Below are positions 35,639 to 45,051 of a DNA stretch of 64,000 nucleotides, piece after piece; position 1 is the stretch's first letter, and every line of letters starts with the position of its first letter. This DNA is from Rhodopseudomonas sp. (lineage in GTDB: Bacteria; Pseudomonadota; Alphaproteobacteria; Rhizobiales; Xanthobacteraceae). The stretch spans positions 62,001 through 126,000 of the forward strand of contig NZ_JACABA010000006.1 of NCBI RefSeq assembly GCF_013377015.1, in the 5' to 3' direction. The notes beneath the pieces are model-generated. The model was not told the DNA's origin. It was given only the letters and a program-made list of their open reading frames with translations, and made no database searches. A program made the position numbers and the translations under genes.

Positions 35639-38148
35639 TCCGCGGCGTTGCGCTGGATGGCCTGGTCGATCGGGAAGTCGCAGGTCACCGTGGTGCCGGT
35701 GCCGACGACGGAATCGACCTTCACCTTGCCGCCATGCAATTCAACGAAGGAGCGCACCAGCGACAGGCCGAGTCCGGCGCCGCGGTGCCGCGATCCGTTG
35801 GAGTGGCTTTCAAACCAGTCGAACACCTTGTCCTTGACGTCCGGGGGGATGCCGGGGCCGGCGTCAGTCACGGTGAAGGTCACGTTGCGGTCGCTACGCC
35901 GGGCGCTCAGCGACACTGTGGCGTGCTGCGGCGAGAACCCCACCGCATTGGCCAACAGATTGTACAGCACCTGAATCACCCGGCGCTCGTCGCCGATGAA
36001 TTCGCCGATGTCGGCGCCGACATCGATATTCAGCGTCATGTGATCGCGGGCGAGCCGGTCCTGGATGCCTTCGGCTGCGGCATCGATCGCCTTGCGGATG
36101 TCGACCGGCCCGAGATTCAGCGTCATCGCGCCGGCGTCGATAGTGGCCAGATCCAGGATGTTGTTGATGATGGCGAGCAGCGCGTTGGTCGAGGTGGTGA
36201 TGTAGTTGAGATATTCGGCCTGCTTCTCGGTCAGCGGGCCGGTCGATGGATCGCTGAGGAAATGCGCGAAGCCGATGATGGTGGTCAGCGGCGAGCGCAA
36301 TTCGTAACTGACGTGGTGGACGAAATCGATCTTCATCTGGTCGGCGGTCTCGAGCGCCTCGTTGCGCTCGCGCAGCGCGCGCTCGACATTCTCGGTGTCG
36401 GTGATGTCCTGGAACGTCAGCATGGTGGCGCCGTCGGGCAGCGGCATGGTCTTGCAATCCAGCACGCTGCCGTCTTTGCGCTCGAGCTTCAGCGGCACCG
36501 GGCTGCGGTCGTCGATGCCGGTGATCGCGCCACGCAAGGTCTGCCAGGTGGCGGCGTCGTCGAACAGTGGCCGGCACCACGCCTCGACGGTCTCGATATG
36601 CGGCTGCTGCTGCAATGCGTCCGGGGACAGGTTCCACATCCGCGCGAATGGCGGGTTGAACAATTGCGCGCAGCCATTGCTGCCGAACACCGCGACCGCT
36701 TCGGCCAGGTTGTCCAGGGTTTCGCGCTGAACATTGATCAGGCCGTCAAACCGCCGCGCCAGTTCGAGACTTTCGGTGACGTCGTCGAACAGATAGGTGA
36801 CGCCGCCCTCGGGATTCGGCGTGGTGACGATGCTGAGCGCGCGGCCGTCGGGCAGATACCAGACGTCCTTTTCCGGATCGACGGCGCGATAGGCCTCGTG
36901 CAGCTTGGCCTTCCAGGCGCGGAAGTCCGGCTGCTCCGGCAGCTTGCGCGCGGCGCGGAGCCGATCGAGCACGCTGGAATCGTCGGGATTGCTGTCGAGA
37001 AAGGTGCGATCCAGATCCCACAGTCGGCGATAGGAATCGTTGTAGAAGGCGAGCCTGCGCTGACCGTCGAATACCGCGACGCCGGAGGACAGTTGGTCGA
37101 GCGTGCGGCGATGCGCCTCCGCCATCCGCACCAGCGCCGCGCCGAGCGCCGCGGCTTCGCTGGCGTCGATCGCCATGCCGGCGCTGCCGCCGCTGACCTT
37201 GAGCGCATGGACGTCGTAGATCCGGCGCTCGCCGTGGACCACGATCGGCAATCGCGCCGCGAAGGCGGAATTGTCGTTGAGCGCGCGGGTGAGATTATTG
37301 CGGTCGGTGCTGTCGAGCAGTTCCATATTGCGGCCGACGGCGTCGGCGACGCTGCCGGCTTCGGTCGCTTGCGCGTAAGCGGCGTTGACGAAGCCGAGTT
37401 CGCCGTTGGCGCGTCGTATCCAGATCGGCCACGGCGCCGCGGCGGCGAAGCCGCGTAGCGCCTCGGTTTCGTCCTGCAGCCCCTTGAACCGCGTCGTCAT
37501 CTCGGCGAGTTCCCGGCGCAGGCCGCTGAGTTCGCGAATCCGCACGATCGCCTGTCCGCCGATGGCGCGGCCCATCGCCTCGATCGAGCGCCCGGTCGAT
37601 GTCACCAGATGCAGCAGGAAGCCTTCGCCCTTTTCGAGCAGCGCATCGACCGCGTGGTCGAGCTGCAGCGCGGGCTCAGGCGGCAGCCAGGTGCCGAACG
37701 CAAGAATACGCTGCGGCTGCGGATTCTGCGCATCCTGCGGCATCACCAGCGCGGCGTCGCCACTGATCTGCGGCCTGGTATCGCCAGCGGCCCAGGAGAT
37801 CAGCACCTGCGGCTCGGCGAACAGCAGCGCGCGAAACCGGTCGGCCTCGACCTGCAAGCCCTGGATATCGGCGTGCAGCCGTGCCTCGGAAGCTGCGGCG
37901 CGCAGCCGCGTTCGCATCAGCAGGATCGCGGCGACCACGGAAAAACTCAGCACCGCCAGCGCGATGGTCAGTGCGACCATCTCGTGGCGGTCGAAATCGA
38001 TCCGCAACGTGGAGGCAAGACCAACCAGCGACGGATTGGCGGCGTAGGCCGGCGATCCCGCCGCGAGCACGGCAACGCCCGCACAGACGCGGACCATCGC
38101 GCTACACGATAGCAAGGTCCGACGCATCGTTGCGATCACGCCTGACAT
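35635..38148 (-). CDS. divL: DivL-type PAS histidine-kinase-like protein with Tyr at the H-box
   Basis: This 837-aa protein has a signal-anchor near residues 10-35, a second hydrophobic segment at about 55-75, and several PAS-like domains (about 110-560). A dimerisation helix and HATPase domain close it. The H-box reads HHVSYELRSPLTTI, so a Tyr (TAC, codon at 36304-36306) stands where the phospho-acceptor His of SHELRTPL should be. N-box (NLLANAVGFSP) and G-box (DAGPGIP, GAGLGLS) remain. This Tyr substitution defines DivL, which in Caulobacter controls CckA and the CtrA pathway. It is coupled to the downstream tsaE fusion. Confidence 0.85.
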   Translation of the reverse strand: MSGVIATMRRTLLSCSAMVRVCAGVAVLAAGSPAYAANPSLVGLASTLRIDFDRHEMVALTIALAVLSFSVVAAILLMRTRLRAAASEARLHADIQGLQVEADRFRALLFAEPQVLISWAAGDTRPQISGDAALVMPQDAQNPQPQRILAFGTWLPPEPALQLDHAVDALLEKGEGFLLHLVTSTGRSIEAMGRAIGGQAIVRIRELSGLRRELAEMTTRFKGLQDETEALRGFAAAAPWPIWIRRANGELGFVNAAYAQATEAGSVADAVGRNMELLDSTDRNNLTRALNDNSAFAARLPIVVHGERRIYDVHALKVSGGSAGMAIDASEAAALGAALVRMAEAHRRTLDQLSSGVAVFDGQRRLAFYNDSYRRLWDLDRTFLDSNPDDSSVLDRLRAARKLPEQPDFRAWKAKLHEAYRAVDPEKDVWYLPDGRALSIVTTPNPEGGVTYLFDDVTESLELARRFDGLINVQRETLDNLAEAVAVFGSNGCAQLFNPPFARMWNLSPDALQQQPHIETVEAWCRPLFDDAATWQTLRGAITGIDDRSPVPLKLERKDGSVLDCKTMPLPDGATMLTFQDITDTENVERALRERNEALETADQMKIDFVHHVSYELRSPLTTIIGFAHFLSDPSTGPLTEKQAEYLNYITTSTNALLAIINNILDLATIDAGAMTLNLGPVDIRKAIDAAAEGIQDRLARDHMTLNIDVGADIGEFIGDERRVIQVLYNLLANAVGFSPQHATVSLSARRSDRNVTFTVTDAGPGIPPDVKDKVFDWFESHSNGSRHRGAGLGLSLVRSFVELHGGKVKVDSVVGTGTTVTCDFPIDQAIQRNAAE

Positions 38149-38327
38149 GGATTGCCCCAAACCGCACAACGCAACGACCCAAGGTCAGCGCCGTTTCCGA
38201 ATCGAGCGACATTATCCTCATCGGGACTCGGCCTGTAAGAGTCCAGACCGTGAACGCATCGTTGATAGCGGAGAAATGGGCGAAGTAAATTTCGTCTTAA
38301 GATTCAAGCGCTCGCTTGACACAAAAT

Positions 38328-38786
38328 CTAGCGGCCGGTGGAGCCGAAGCCGCCATCACCGCGATCGGTCGACGGCAGCGCCGCGACGGCGACGAGCTGC
38401 GCGCGCGCCACCGGTGCGATTACCAGCTGGGCGACGCGTTCGCCGCGCCGGATCGGGAACGGCTCGGCGCCGTGATTGATCAGCAGCACGCCGATCTCGC
38501 CGCGATAATCGGCGTCGATGGTGCCGGGCGCGTTCAGCACCGTGACGCCGTGCTTGGCGGCCAAACCGGAGCGCGGCCGCACCTGCGCCTCGAAACCTTC
38601 AGGCAGAGCGATCGTCAGCCCAGTCGGAATCAGCGCATGGCACCCGGGCGCGAGAATCATCGGCGCGGAGTCCGCTACCGCCGCGAGCAGATCGAGCCCG
38701 GCGGCATGCGCAGACTGATAGGCCGGCAGCGCCAGGCCCTCGCCATGCGGCAGTTGCTGGATGCTGACGACGATCGATGAGCTCAT
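38328..38786 (-). CDS. dut: dUTP diphosphatase (dUTPase)
   Basis: Dut hydrolyses dUTP to dUMP, keeping uracil out of DNA and feeding dTMP synthesis. The 152-aa trimeric enzyme shows motif 1 AGLDLLAA, motif 2 [10 protein letters not shown], motif 3 [14 protein letters not shown], motif 4 [10 protein letters not shown], and the C-terminal P-loop-like motif [11 protein letters not shown]. Its ATG at 38786 overlaps the coaBC stop (ATGA). Confidence 0.97.
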   Translation of the reverse strand: MSSSIVVSIQQLPHGEGLALPAYQSAHAAGLDLLAAVADSAPMILAPGCHALIPTGLTIALPEGFEAQVRPRSGLAAKHGVTVLNAPGTIDADYRGEIGVLLINHGAEPFPIRRGERVAQLVIAPVARAQLVAVAALPSTDRGDGGFGSTGR

Positions 38787-40213
38787 GCGATTTGTGATCC
38801 TGCGGCTTGCGCGATCCGCGCCACCAGCGCGGTGGCGACGTCGTCCTTGGTCATCGCCGGCCACGCTTCGATGGTCGCGGCGCCGTCGGTTTTCATCAAG
38901 AGATGCACGGTGTTACGGTCGCCGCCCATGACCCCGGTGGCGGGCGAGACATCGTTGGCGACGATCCAGTCGCAGCCCTTGCGGGCGAGCTTGGCGGTGG
39001 CGTTGTCGAGCAGATGCTCGGTCTCGGCGGCGAAGCCGATCACCAGAGCCGGGCGATTGGCTTTCAACTTCGAAACCGTCGCCAGAATATCCGGGTTCTC
39101 GGTGAGTTGCAGCGGCGGCGGGCCGCCGGCGCCCTTCTTCAGTTTCTGTTCACCGGCGCCGACGACGCGCCAGTCGGCGACCGCGGCGGCGAAGATCGCG
39201 ATGTCGACCGGCAGCGCCACCTCGACCGCGGCCAGCATCTCGCGCGCCGACTCCACACGGGTCAGCGCCACGCCGGCCGGGGCGCGTAGTTCGACCGGAC
39301 CGGAAATCAGGATCACGTCGGCGCCGGCGGCCGCGGCCGCCGCGGCGATCGCGTAGCCCTGCTTGCCGGAGGAGCGGTTGGCGATGTATCGCACCGGATC
39401 GATCGGCTCATGAGTCGGGCCGGCGGTGATCAGCACGCGTTTTCCGGCCAGCGGGCGCGGTTGCGGGGGGCGCAGAAACGCCTCTGCGGCAGTGGCAATT
39501 TCAATCGGCTCGGCCATCCGGCCGGTGCCGGCCTCATTGCGCTCGGCCATCTCGCCGGCATTGGGGCCGATCAGCGCGACGCCGTCGCGCTGCAATTGCG
39601 CGACGTTGCGGCGGGTGGCGGCGTTGTCCCACATCAGCGGATTCATCGCCGGCGCCAGCAGGATCTGGCGATTGGTCGCGAGCAGGATCGCGCTGGCGAG
39701 ATCGTCGGCGTGGCCGTTCGCCATCTTGGCCATCAGGTCGGCGGTGGCCGGTGCGACCACCACCAGGTCGCAGTCGCGGGCCAGCCGAATATGGCCGGCG
39801 TCGAATTCGCTGTTGGGATCGAACAGGTCGGTGTAGCAGCGCTGATGCGACAGCGCGCTGGCGGTCAGCGGAGTCACAAACTGCTGGGCTGCGCGGGTCA
39901 GCACCACGCGGACGGTGGCGCCGCGCTCCATCAGCCGCCGGATCAGGTCCATCGCCTTGTAGGCGGCGATGCCGCCGCCGACGATCAGGGTGATCCAGGC
40001 GGCGTCGGATTGACCGCTATCCTCGGCGGGTGTGGATTGAAAAGATTGAGGAATTCCTTGCGATAATCCGGCAGCAATCTCGGGGCGACGGTGCGTCGCC
40101 TCGCGCAGCATGACCCGGACCTCGTCTTCCATCGACCGGCCGTTCCTCGCCGCGCGCTGTCGCAGCTCGGCCTTCAGCGCGTCGTCGAGTTTGCGGATGG
40201 TGAGGCTTGCCAT
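38783..40213 (-). CDS. coaBC: CoaBC with N-terminal ribbon-helix-helix (FitA-like) domain
   Basis: CoaBC makes 4'-phosphopantetheine for coenzyme A. The decarboxylase half (about 72-250) has [15 protein letters not shown], the active-site His in AGHIRLARD, the Asn motif PAMNPLMW, and GTGRMAEP. The CoaB half (about 250-470) has [15 protein letters not shown] and KLKKGAGG. Residues 1-45 form an extra domain ([20 protein letters not shown], then [12 protein letters not shown]) of the FitA/Arc RHH type, normally an antitoxin or repressor. The frame is continuous with no stop and no ATG between that domain and CoaC, so the fusion looks real. Confidence 0.9.
   Translation of the reverse strand: MASLTIRKLDDALKAELRQRAARNGRSMEDEVRVMLREATHRRPEIAAGLSQGIPQSFQSTPAEDSGQSDAAWITLIVGGGIAAYKAMDLIRRLMERGATVRVVLTRAAQQFVTPLTASALSHQRCYTDLFDPNSEFDAGHIRLARDCDLVVVAPATADLMAKMANGHADDLASAILLATNRQILLAPAMNPLMWDNAATRRNVAQLQRDGVALIGPNAGEMAERNEAGTGRMAEPIEIATAAEAFLRPPQPRPLAGKRVLITAGPTHEPIDPVRYIANRSSGKQGYAIAAAAAAAGADVILISGPVELRAPAGVALTRVESAREMLAAVEVALPVDIAIFAAAVADWRVVGAGEQKLKKGAGGPPPLQLTENPDILATVSKLKANRPALVIGFAAETEHLLDNATAKLARKGCDWIVANDVSPATGVMGGDRNTVHLLMKTDGAATIEAWPAMTKDDVATALVARIAQAAGSQIA
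40079..40213 (-). other. RHH DNA-binding domain coding segment of coaBC
   Basis: This segment encodes residues 1-45 of the CoaBC fusion. The beta-strand SLTIRKL, helix [16 protein letters not shown] and helix [13 protein letters not shown] follow the layout of antitoxin FitA. No toxin gene of the VapC/FitB type lies next to it. The domain could bind the promoter of its own operon; that is inference. Confidence 0.75.
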
Positions 40214-40276
40214 GGACGGAAAGCCTAGCCGGTGCGATCAATGACTGCAAGAAATGATTGCGTTGCAATCAAATCA

Positions 40277-41851
40277 TCAGAGCCGGGACATCGTCATCAG
40301 CACGCCGATGAAGGTCGCGGCGATGATCCACAGCGCGATGGTGCGGCCGCGATTCTTGCGCCGCTCGGAGCGGCCGATCGCCGCGATGGTCTCCGGCGAC
40401 AATACCAGGCCGTCCTTGGTCATCGCTTCGAGCTGCTGCAGCACCAACACCGAGCGCGACACGATCGACGGCAGGCCGGAGAAGATGTGGCCGAGTTCGC
40501 CGGCACCGGACAGCGCGCCTTCGATGCGGCCGATCGGGCCGAGGTTGCGTTCGATCCATTCGCGCACCACCGGATCGGCGACTTTCCAGATGTCGAGTTT
40601 CGGATCGAAGCTGCGCGCGACTCCTTCGACCACCACCATGGTCTTCTGCAACAGGATCAGTTCGGGCCGGGTCCGCATGTCGAACAGGCCGGTGACCTCG
40701 AGCAGCAGCGTCAGCAGCTTCGCCATCGAGATGTCTTCGGCGGTGCGGTTGTGGATCGGCTCGCCGATGGCGCGGATCGCCTGCGCGAAATTCTCCACCG
40801 AATGATGCGCCGGGACGTAGCCGGCCTCGAAATGCACCTCGGCGACGCGGCGATAATTGCGGGTGATGAAGCCGAGCAGGATCTCGGCGAGGAAGCGGCG
40901 CTCCTTCGGGCTCAGCCGCCCCATGATGCCGAAGTCGACCGCGACCAGCCGGCCCGACGGATCGAGGAACAGATTGCCGGGATGCATATCGGCGTGGAAG
41001 AAGCCGTCGCGCAGCGCGTGGCGCAGGAAACTCTGGATCACTTTGCGGCCGAGTTCGGCGACGTCGACATTGGCCTCGGCCAGCCGCTTGTGATCGTTCA
41101 GCGCGATGCCGTCGATCCACTCCATCGTCAGCACATTGTGGGTGGTGCGGTCCCAGTCGACGGTGGGGACGCGGAAATCCGGATCGTTGGCCGTGTTCTC
41201 GGCCATTTCGGAGAGTGCCGCGGCCTCCAGCCGCAGATCCATCTCCATCGCCACCGAGCGCGACATGGTGTTGATGATCTCGACCAGCCGCAGCCGCCGC
41301 GCTTCGGCGGAGTAGTTCTCGGCCTTCTCGGCGACGAAGAAGAAATCGCCGAGGTCGCGGTTGAAGCGTGCCGCCACGTTGGGCCGCAGCACCTTGACGG
41401 CGACCTGGCTGCGGACGCCGTCGCGATCGACCTCGCCGCGATGCACTTGGGCGATCGAGGCCGCCGCCACCGGCGGGCCGAGGCTGACAAACACCTGGGC
41501 CACCGGGCGTTCCAGCGACGCCACGATCACCGCTTCGGCTTCTTCCCGCGAGAATGGCGGCAGCCGGTCCTGCAGGCTTTCGAGATCGCGCGCCATCGCC
41601 ACGCCGACCACGTCGGGCCGCGTCGCCAGGAATTGTCCGAGCTTGAGATAGGCCGGGCCGAGCCGGGTCAGCGCCCGCGAGACGCGGGGGCCGGATTTGA
41701 CGCCAGGACGCTCGATCAGCCGCGCCAGCCGCAGCGCCAGTTGGCCCGGCGGCGGCACCAGCGACGGATCGACTACGCCGAACACGCCCTCGCGCGCGAA
41801 TACGTAGCCGGCGCGAGCCAGCCGCGCCGCATGAGTGAGTGCTGAGATCAC
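40277..41851 (-). CDS. ubiB: Ubiquinone biosynthesis regulatory kinase-like protein UbiB
   Basis: This 524-aa ABC1/UbiB-family atypical kinase-like protein is needed for ubiquinone synthesis. It has the KxGQ motif in [27 protein letters not shown], the catalytic-loop [12 protein letters not shown], and [11 protein letters not shown]. Two C-terminal hydrophobic helices end the chain (the last about 505-522, [18 protein letters not shown]). The GTG at 41851 overlaps the ubiE stop (GTGA). A much longer in-frame extension upstream runs antisense-like through ubiE and is not coding. Confidence 0.94.
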   Translation of the reverse strand: MISALTHAARLARAGYVFAREGVFGVVDPSLVPPPGQLALRLARLIERPGVKSGPRVSRALTRLGPAYLKLGQFLATRPDVVGVAMARDLESLQDRLPPFSREEAEAVIVASLERPVAQVFVSLGPPVAAASIAQVHRGEVDRDGVRSQVAVKVLRPNVAARFNRDLGDFFFVAEKAENYSAEARRLRLVEIINTMSRSVAMEMDLRLEAAALSEMAENTANDPDFRVPTVDWDRTTHNVLTMEWIDGIALNDHKRLAEANVDVAELGRKVIQSFLRHALRDGFFHADMHPGNLFLDPSGRLVAVDFGIMGRLSPKERRFLAEILLGFITRNYRRVAEVHFEAGYVPAHHSVENFAQAIRAIGEPIHNRTAEDISMAKLLTLLLEVTGLFDMRTRPELILLQKTMVVVEGVARSFDPKLDIWKVADPVVREWIERNLGPIGRIEGALSGAGELGHIFSGLPSIVSRSVLVLQQLEAMTKDGLVLSPETIAAIGRSERRKNRGRTIALWIIAATFIGVLMTMSRL

Positions 41852-42609
41852 AAACGCCAGCCCGAATGCAGCGCCACGATGCCGCCGGACAGCGACTGGT
41901 AGCTGACCCGCGCAAAGCCGGCGGCGCGGATCATCTCGGCGAAATCGTTCGGCTTGGGAAACTTGCGGATCGATTCGACCAGATATTGATAGGACTCGGC
42001 GTCGCCGGTGACGACGCGGCCGATCTGCGGGATCACGTTGAACGAGAACAGGTCGTAGATCTTGTCCAGCCCCGGCACGTCGACATGGGAAAACTCCAGA
42101 CAGAGAAAGCGGCTGCCCGGCCTCAGCACCCGATAGGCTTCCTTCAGCGCCAGATCGATCCGCGGCACGTTGCGGATTCCGAAGGCGATGGTGTAGGCGT
42201 CGTAGCTGCGGTCGGCGAACGGCAGCGTCTCGGCGTTGCCTTCGACAAAATCGACCTGGTGGTCGAGATGGCGCTGCGCTGCGCGCTGCCGGCCGACCTC
42301 CAGCATGTCGGAATTGATGTCGCAGACGGTGGCGTGAAAGCCGTGGCCTGAGGCCTTCGCCGCGCGGAACGAAATGTCGCCGGTGCCGCCGGCGACGTCG
42401 AGCAGCGCGAACGGCGAATCGTCGCGCGGCGGGTTCAGCGCGTTGATCATCGCGCTCTTCCACAGCCGGTGCATGCCGCCCGACATCAGGTCGTTCATCA
42501 GGTCGTAGCGCTGCGCCACGCTGTGGAACACGTCGTTGACCAGGGTCTGCTTTTCCTCCAGCGCAACATCCCGGAAGCCGAAATGCGTGGTCTCGCCCGG
42601 CTGGTTCAT
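41848..42609 (-). CDS. ubiE: Ubiquinone/menaquinone biosynthesis C-methyltransferase
   Basis: UbiE methylates demethylmenaquinol or the ubiquinone precursor with S-adenosylmethionine. The 253-aa protein starts [15 protein letters not shown] and has [19 protein letters not shown], the SAM motif [17 protein letters not shown] and [16 protein letters not shown]-terminal [14 protein letters not shown] is the conserved end of the family. It diverges from mutM and leads the ubiE-ubiB-coaBC-dut array. Confidence 0.97.
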   Translation of the reverse strand: MNQPGETTHFGFRDVALEEKQTLVNDVFHSVAQRYDLMNDLMSGGMHRLWKSAMINALNPPRDDSPFALLDVAGGTGDISFRAAKASGHGFHATVCDINSDMLEVGRQRAAQRHLDHQVDFVEGNAETLPFADRSYDAYTIAFGIRNVPRIDLALKEAYRVLRPGSRFLCLEFSHVDVPGLDKIYDLFSFNVIPQIGRVVTGDAESYQYLVESIRKFPKPNDFAEMIRAAGFARVSYQSLSGGIVALHSGWRL

Positions 42610-42746
42610 GCCTTCGATCTCCTGCGGGCGGCCCTAAACCGGCGCGCTGCGCCGAAATCCGCCTCTCAACCTGTTTCGCCGGACCATATAGCGCGCCGCC
42701 GCCGATGGCGCTATCACCACTGCGGCCTATGGTGAAATGACCACGC

Positions 42747-43628
42747 ATGCCTGAACTGCCCGAAGTCGAAACCGTGCGCCTCGGCCTGCAGCCGGTCATG
42801 GAGGGATTCCGCATCGAAAGCGCGCTGGCGCGGCGGGAAAACCTGCGGTTTCCGCTGCAGAGCGACTTCGTCGCCCGGCTCACCGGCCAGACCGTCACCG
42901 GGCTCGGGCGGCGGGCGAAATATCTGTTGGCCGACCTGTCGAGTGGCGACGTGCTGCTGATGCATCTCGGGATGTCGGGCTCGTTCCGGGTGCTGTCGGA
43001 CGGCAAGGCGAACACGCCGGGGGCGTTCCATCATCCGCGCGGCGAGCACGGCACCCACGACCATGTGGTGTTCGAGATGTCGTCGGGCGCCACCATCGTA
43101 TTCAACGATCCGCGCCGGTTCGGATTCATGAAGATCTTTCCGCGCGCCGCGATCGACGACGAGCCGTTCCTGAAGGGGCTCGGGCCGGAACCGCTCGGCA
43201 ACGCCTTCGACGCCGCGATGCTGGCAACCGCCTGCGCCGGCAAGAAGACCAGCCTGAAGGCGGCGCTGCTCGACCAGCGCGTGGTCGCGGGGCTCGGCAA
43301 CATCTATGTCTGCGAAGCGCTGTTTCGCGCGCATCTCTCCCCAAAGCGGCAGGCTTCGACGCTGGCGACCCGGAGCGGCTTGCCAACCGATCGCGCGGTG
43401 CGCCTGGTCGATGCGATCCATGACGTGTTGCGCGCCGCGATTAAGGCCGGCGGCTCATCGCTGCGCGACCACCGCCAGACCTCGGGCGAACTCGGCTACT
43501 TCCAGCATTCGTTCGCGGTCTACGACCGCGAAGGCGAGCCGTGCCAAACCAAGGGCTGCACCGGCACCGTGAAGCGCTTCGTGCAGAACGGACGATCGAC
43601 GTTCTGGTGCCCGAAGTGCCAGAGGTGA
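42747..43628 (+). CDS. mutM: Formamidopyrimidine-DNA glycosylase
   Basis: MutM (Fpg) removes 8-oxoguanine and formamidopyrimidines from DNA and nicks the strand. The 293-aa protein starts [14 protein letters not shown], with the catalytic Pro1 and Glu2. Lys in [11 protein letters not shown] and the helix-two-turns-helix [17 protein letters not shown] are present. A C-terminal four-Cys zinc finger (CQTKGC and CPKC) is also intact. It diverges from ubiE, the usual alphaproteobacterial arrangement. Confidence 0.97.
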   Translation: MPELPEVETVRLGLQPVMEGFRIESALARRENLRFPLQSDFVARLTGQTVTGLGRRAKYLLADLSSGDVLLMHLGMSGSFRVLSDGKANTPGAFHHPRGEHGTHDHVVFEMSSGATIVFNDPRRFGFMKIFPRAAIDDEPFLKGLGPEPLGNAFDAAMLATACAGKKTSLKAALLDQRVVAGLGNIYVCEALFRAHLSPKRQASTLATRSGLPTDRAVRLVDAIHDVLRAAIKAGGSSLRDHRQTSGELGYFQHSFAVYDREGEPCQTKGCTGTVKRFVQNGRSTFWCPKCQR

Positions 43629-43922
43629 ATCATCGGGTGTAGTCGCGTCGGGACTGAACAGCCTCATGGTGGGGAGCGCGCTTGTTGTCGCGTCTCCCTC
43701 TCCCAGCTTGCGGGGAGAGGGTCGGGGTGAGGGGGCGCCGCCGCGAGGCATGACTCGGTGAGGGGCCCCCTCACCCGCCCGGCTTCGCTGCGCTCCGCCG
43801 GTCGAGCTCTCCCCGCAAGCGGGGAGAGGTGAAGTCAGTGCCCGCCACTGCTGCGTTCAGCCGCCATGGACGATCATTCGCTTCCGCAGAGCGACGCGCT
43901 GGGGTCGCAATGAGGTTGCCGC
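43629..43922. repeat. Gene-free spacer with inverted repeat copies after mutM
   Basis: Together with the terminator that follows, this spacer between mutM and the ParA-like gene holds 355 bp and no credible gene. It holds two facing copies of a CTCTCCCC...GGGGAGAG-type element (about 43697-43731 and 43763-43828), the first reading CTCTCCCAGCTTGCGGGGAG. These match repeats elsewhere in the window, such as near 54081-54181, and are likely dispersed palindromes. Confidence 0.7.
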
Positions 43923-43956
43923 AAAAAAAGCGGCCGGGCACATCGTGCCCGGCCGC
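43923..43956 (-). terminator. Intrinsic terminator of the ParA-like gene
   Basis: A perfect 12-bp stem (43930-43941 with 43945-43956) with a 3-base loop is followed by seven T residues on the minus strand. It is among the strongest terminators in the window and marks the ParA-like gene as a separate transcript. Confidence 0.9.
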
Positions 43957-43983
43957 CAAGTTTGGGAGGAAGTGAAGGTCGGA

Positions 43984-44727
43984 TCAGGAAACCAGCGCGG
44001 GTTCCGTCACGGTTGGCAGGTACATCGCCGGCACCAGTTCGGGCGCGGCGGGATATTCGTCCAGCGCGACCGGGTTCTCGACGGCAACGCCCCCGTTCAA
44101 TTTTAGTTCGATCCACTGCCAAAGATCGCGAATCTCGTCGGCGGATTTGCCGCTGGGGGCGAATTCGCTGACCGCGAGGCCCTTGCCGAGCGCGTCCTGG
44201 TGGTCGTTGCGCATCACGATATAGGGCAGCGCCAGCACGCCGGCAGCGTCGAGCGCGGCCTCGTCGCCGAGCGCGGTCGCCGCGTTGCTGAGGCGCTGGC
44301 CGCGGATCGGGGTCTGGTTGAGGACGAAGGCGAACGGCTTCTCCCAGGCGCGGACGATGTCCAGCGTGGCGACGGTGGATTCGATGTCGGCGACGCTGGG
44401 GCGCGCCGGGATCAAACAGAGGTCGCAATGGCGGATCGCCGCGGTGGTGGCGGCCGAGACGCCGCCGGCGGTGTCGATGATGGTCAGCGTCACGCCTTCG
44501 TCAGCCAGCGCCCGCAGCCGCGGCTCGATCTCTGCGGCGGTGTAGACCGGCTCGACCTGCGGTTCGGCATAGATCCGGCGGCGCTGCCAGTTCGACAGTG
44601 TGCCGAGCGCGTCGGTCTCGATCAGCCGGACCGAGTGCCCGGCATGGATGGCGGCCAGCGCGAGGCCGATGGCCAGGGTGCTCTTGCCGCTGCCGCCCTT
44701 TTGGGTGGCCAGTACGATCGTCTGCAT
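43984..44727 (-). CDS. Orphan ParA-family ATPase
   Basis: This 247-aa ParA/MinD-type ATPase has the deviant Walker A QKGGSGKSTLAIGLA at residues 9-23, IIDTAGGVSAATTAAI as switch region and FVLNQTPIRG for base recognition. No parB, parS or plasmid gene is adjacent, so the chromosomal partition pair is elsewhere and this is an orphan. The cargo is unknown; such proteins position complexes such as chemoreceptor or cell-division assemblies. It has a dedicated terminator and repeats on both sides. Confidence 0.9.
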   Translation of the reverse strand: MQTIVLATQKGGSGKSTLAIGLALAAIHAGHSVRLIETDALGTLSNWQRRRIYAEPQVEPVYTAAEIEPRLRALADEGVTLTIIDTAGGVSAATTAAIRHCDLCLIPARPSVADIESTVATLDIVRAWEKPFAFVLNQTPIRGQRLSNAATALGDEAALDAAGVLALPYIVMRNDHQDALGKGLAVSEFAPSGKSADEIRDLWQWIELKLNGGVAVENPVALDEYPAAPELVPAMYLPTVTEPALVS

Positions 44728-45051
44728 GATGAAATCCTTCGGTGCGTTGGTTGCGAGTTTGCGGGTACTTCGACTGAGGTTGGCATCGCGTCAGCGATGC
44801 CGAGCTATTCTCGCTCAGGACGTACCGGCCCGATCCGCACCCAACGCAGGATCGCCGCCATCCGAATCAGTACTGCAACAACGATGGCCGGTCGAATGGT
44901 GGATGGCTAGTTGGTATGATTACTTGGAGATAGAACTAATCCTACGATTAGTTGACAGGTAGCACTCGAGTATCAGCGGTAGTCGACCGTCGCTCGCTCT
45001 TCCGTGGGATCAGGGTCGCCGCGGGCGACCTCGTCTGTCGGGCGTTCCGAA
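44728..45051. other. Gene-free 324-bp spacer with an AT-rich palindrome
   Basis: I see no gene here. It probably contains the ParA-gene promoter (44728-44800). An AT-rich 8-bp perfect inverted repeat AACTAATC-CTAC-GATTAGTT lies at 44934-44953, in a stretch whose base composition (GGTATGATTACTTGGAGATA) is far from that of the flanking genes. The palindrome could be an operator or the relic of a mobile element. Confidence 0.5.

Noticed and set aside
38283-38303. CtrA box upstream of divL
   Set aside because: TAAA-N7-TTAA has one mismatch to the consensus and occurs by chance often; mentioned only as a weak note.
40079-40213. Toxin-antitoxin operon at coaBC
   Set aside because: The RHH domain is fused in frame to CoaBC, and no PIN-domain or other toxin gene lies next to it.
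41852-43015. In-frame extension of ubiB to a 912-aa protein
   Set aside because: The extra part overlaps ubiE in another frame and has low-complexity Arg-rich composition; the GTG at 41851 overlapping the ubiE stop is the better start.
43629-44953. CRISPR array or prophage remnant around the ParA gene
   Set aside because: The repeats are inverted and few, not regular direct repeats with spacers, and no phage or integrase gene is present.
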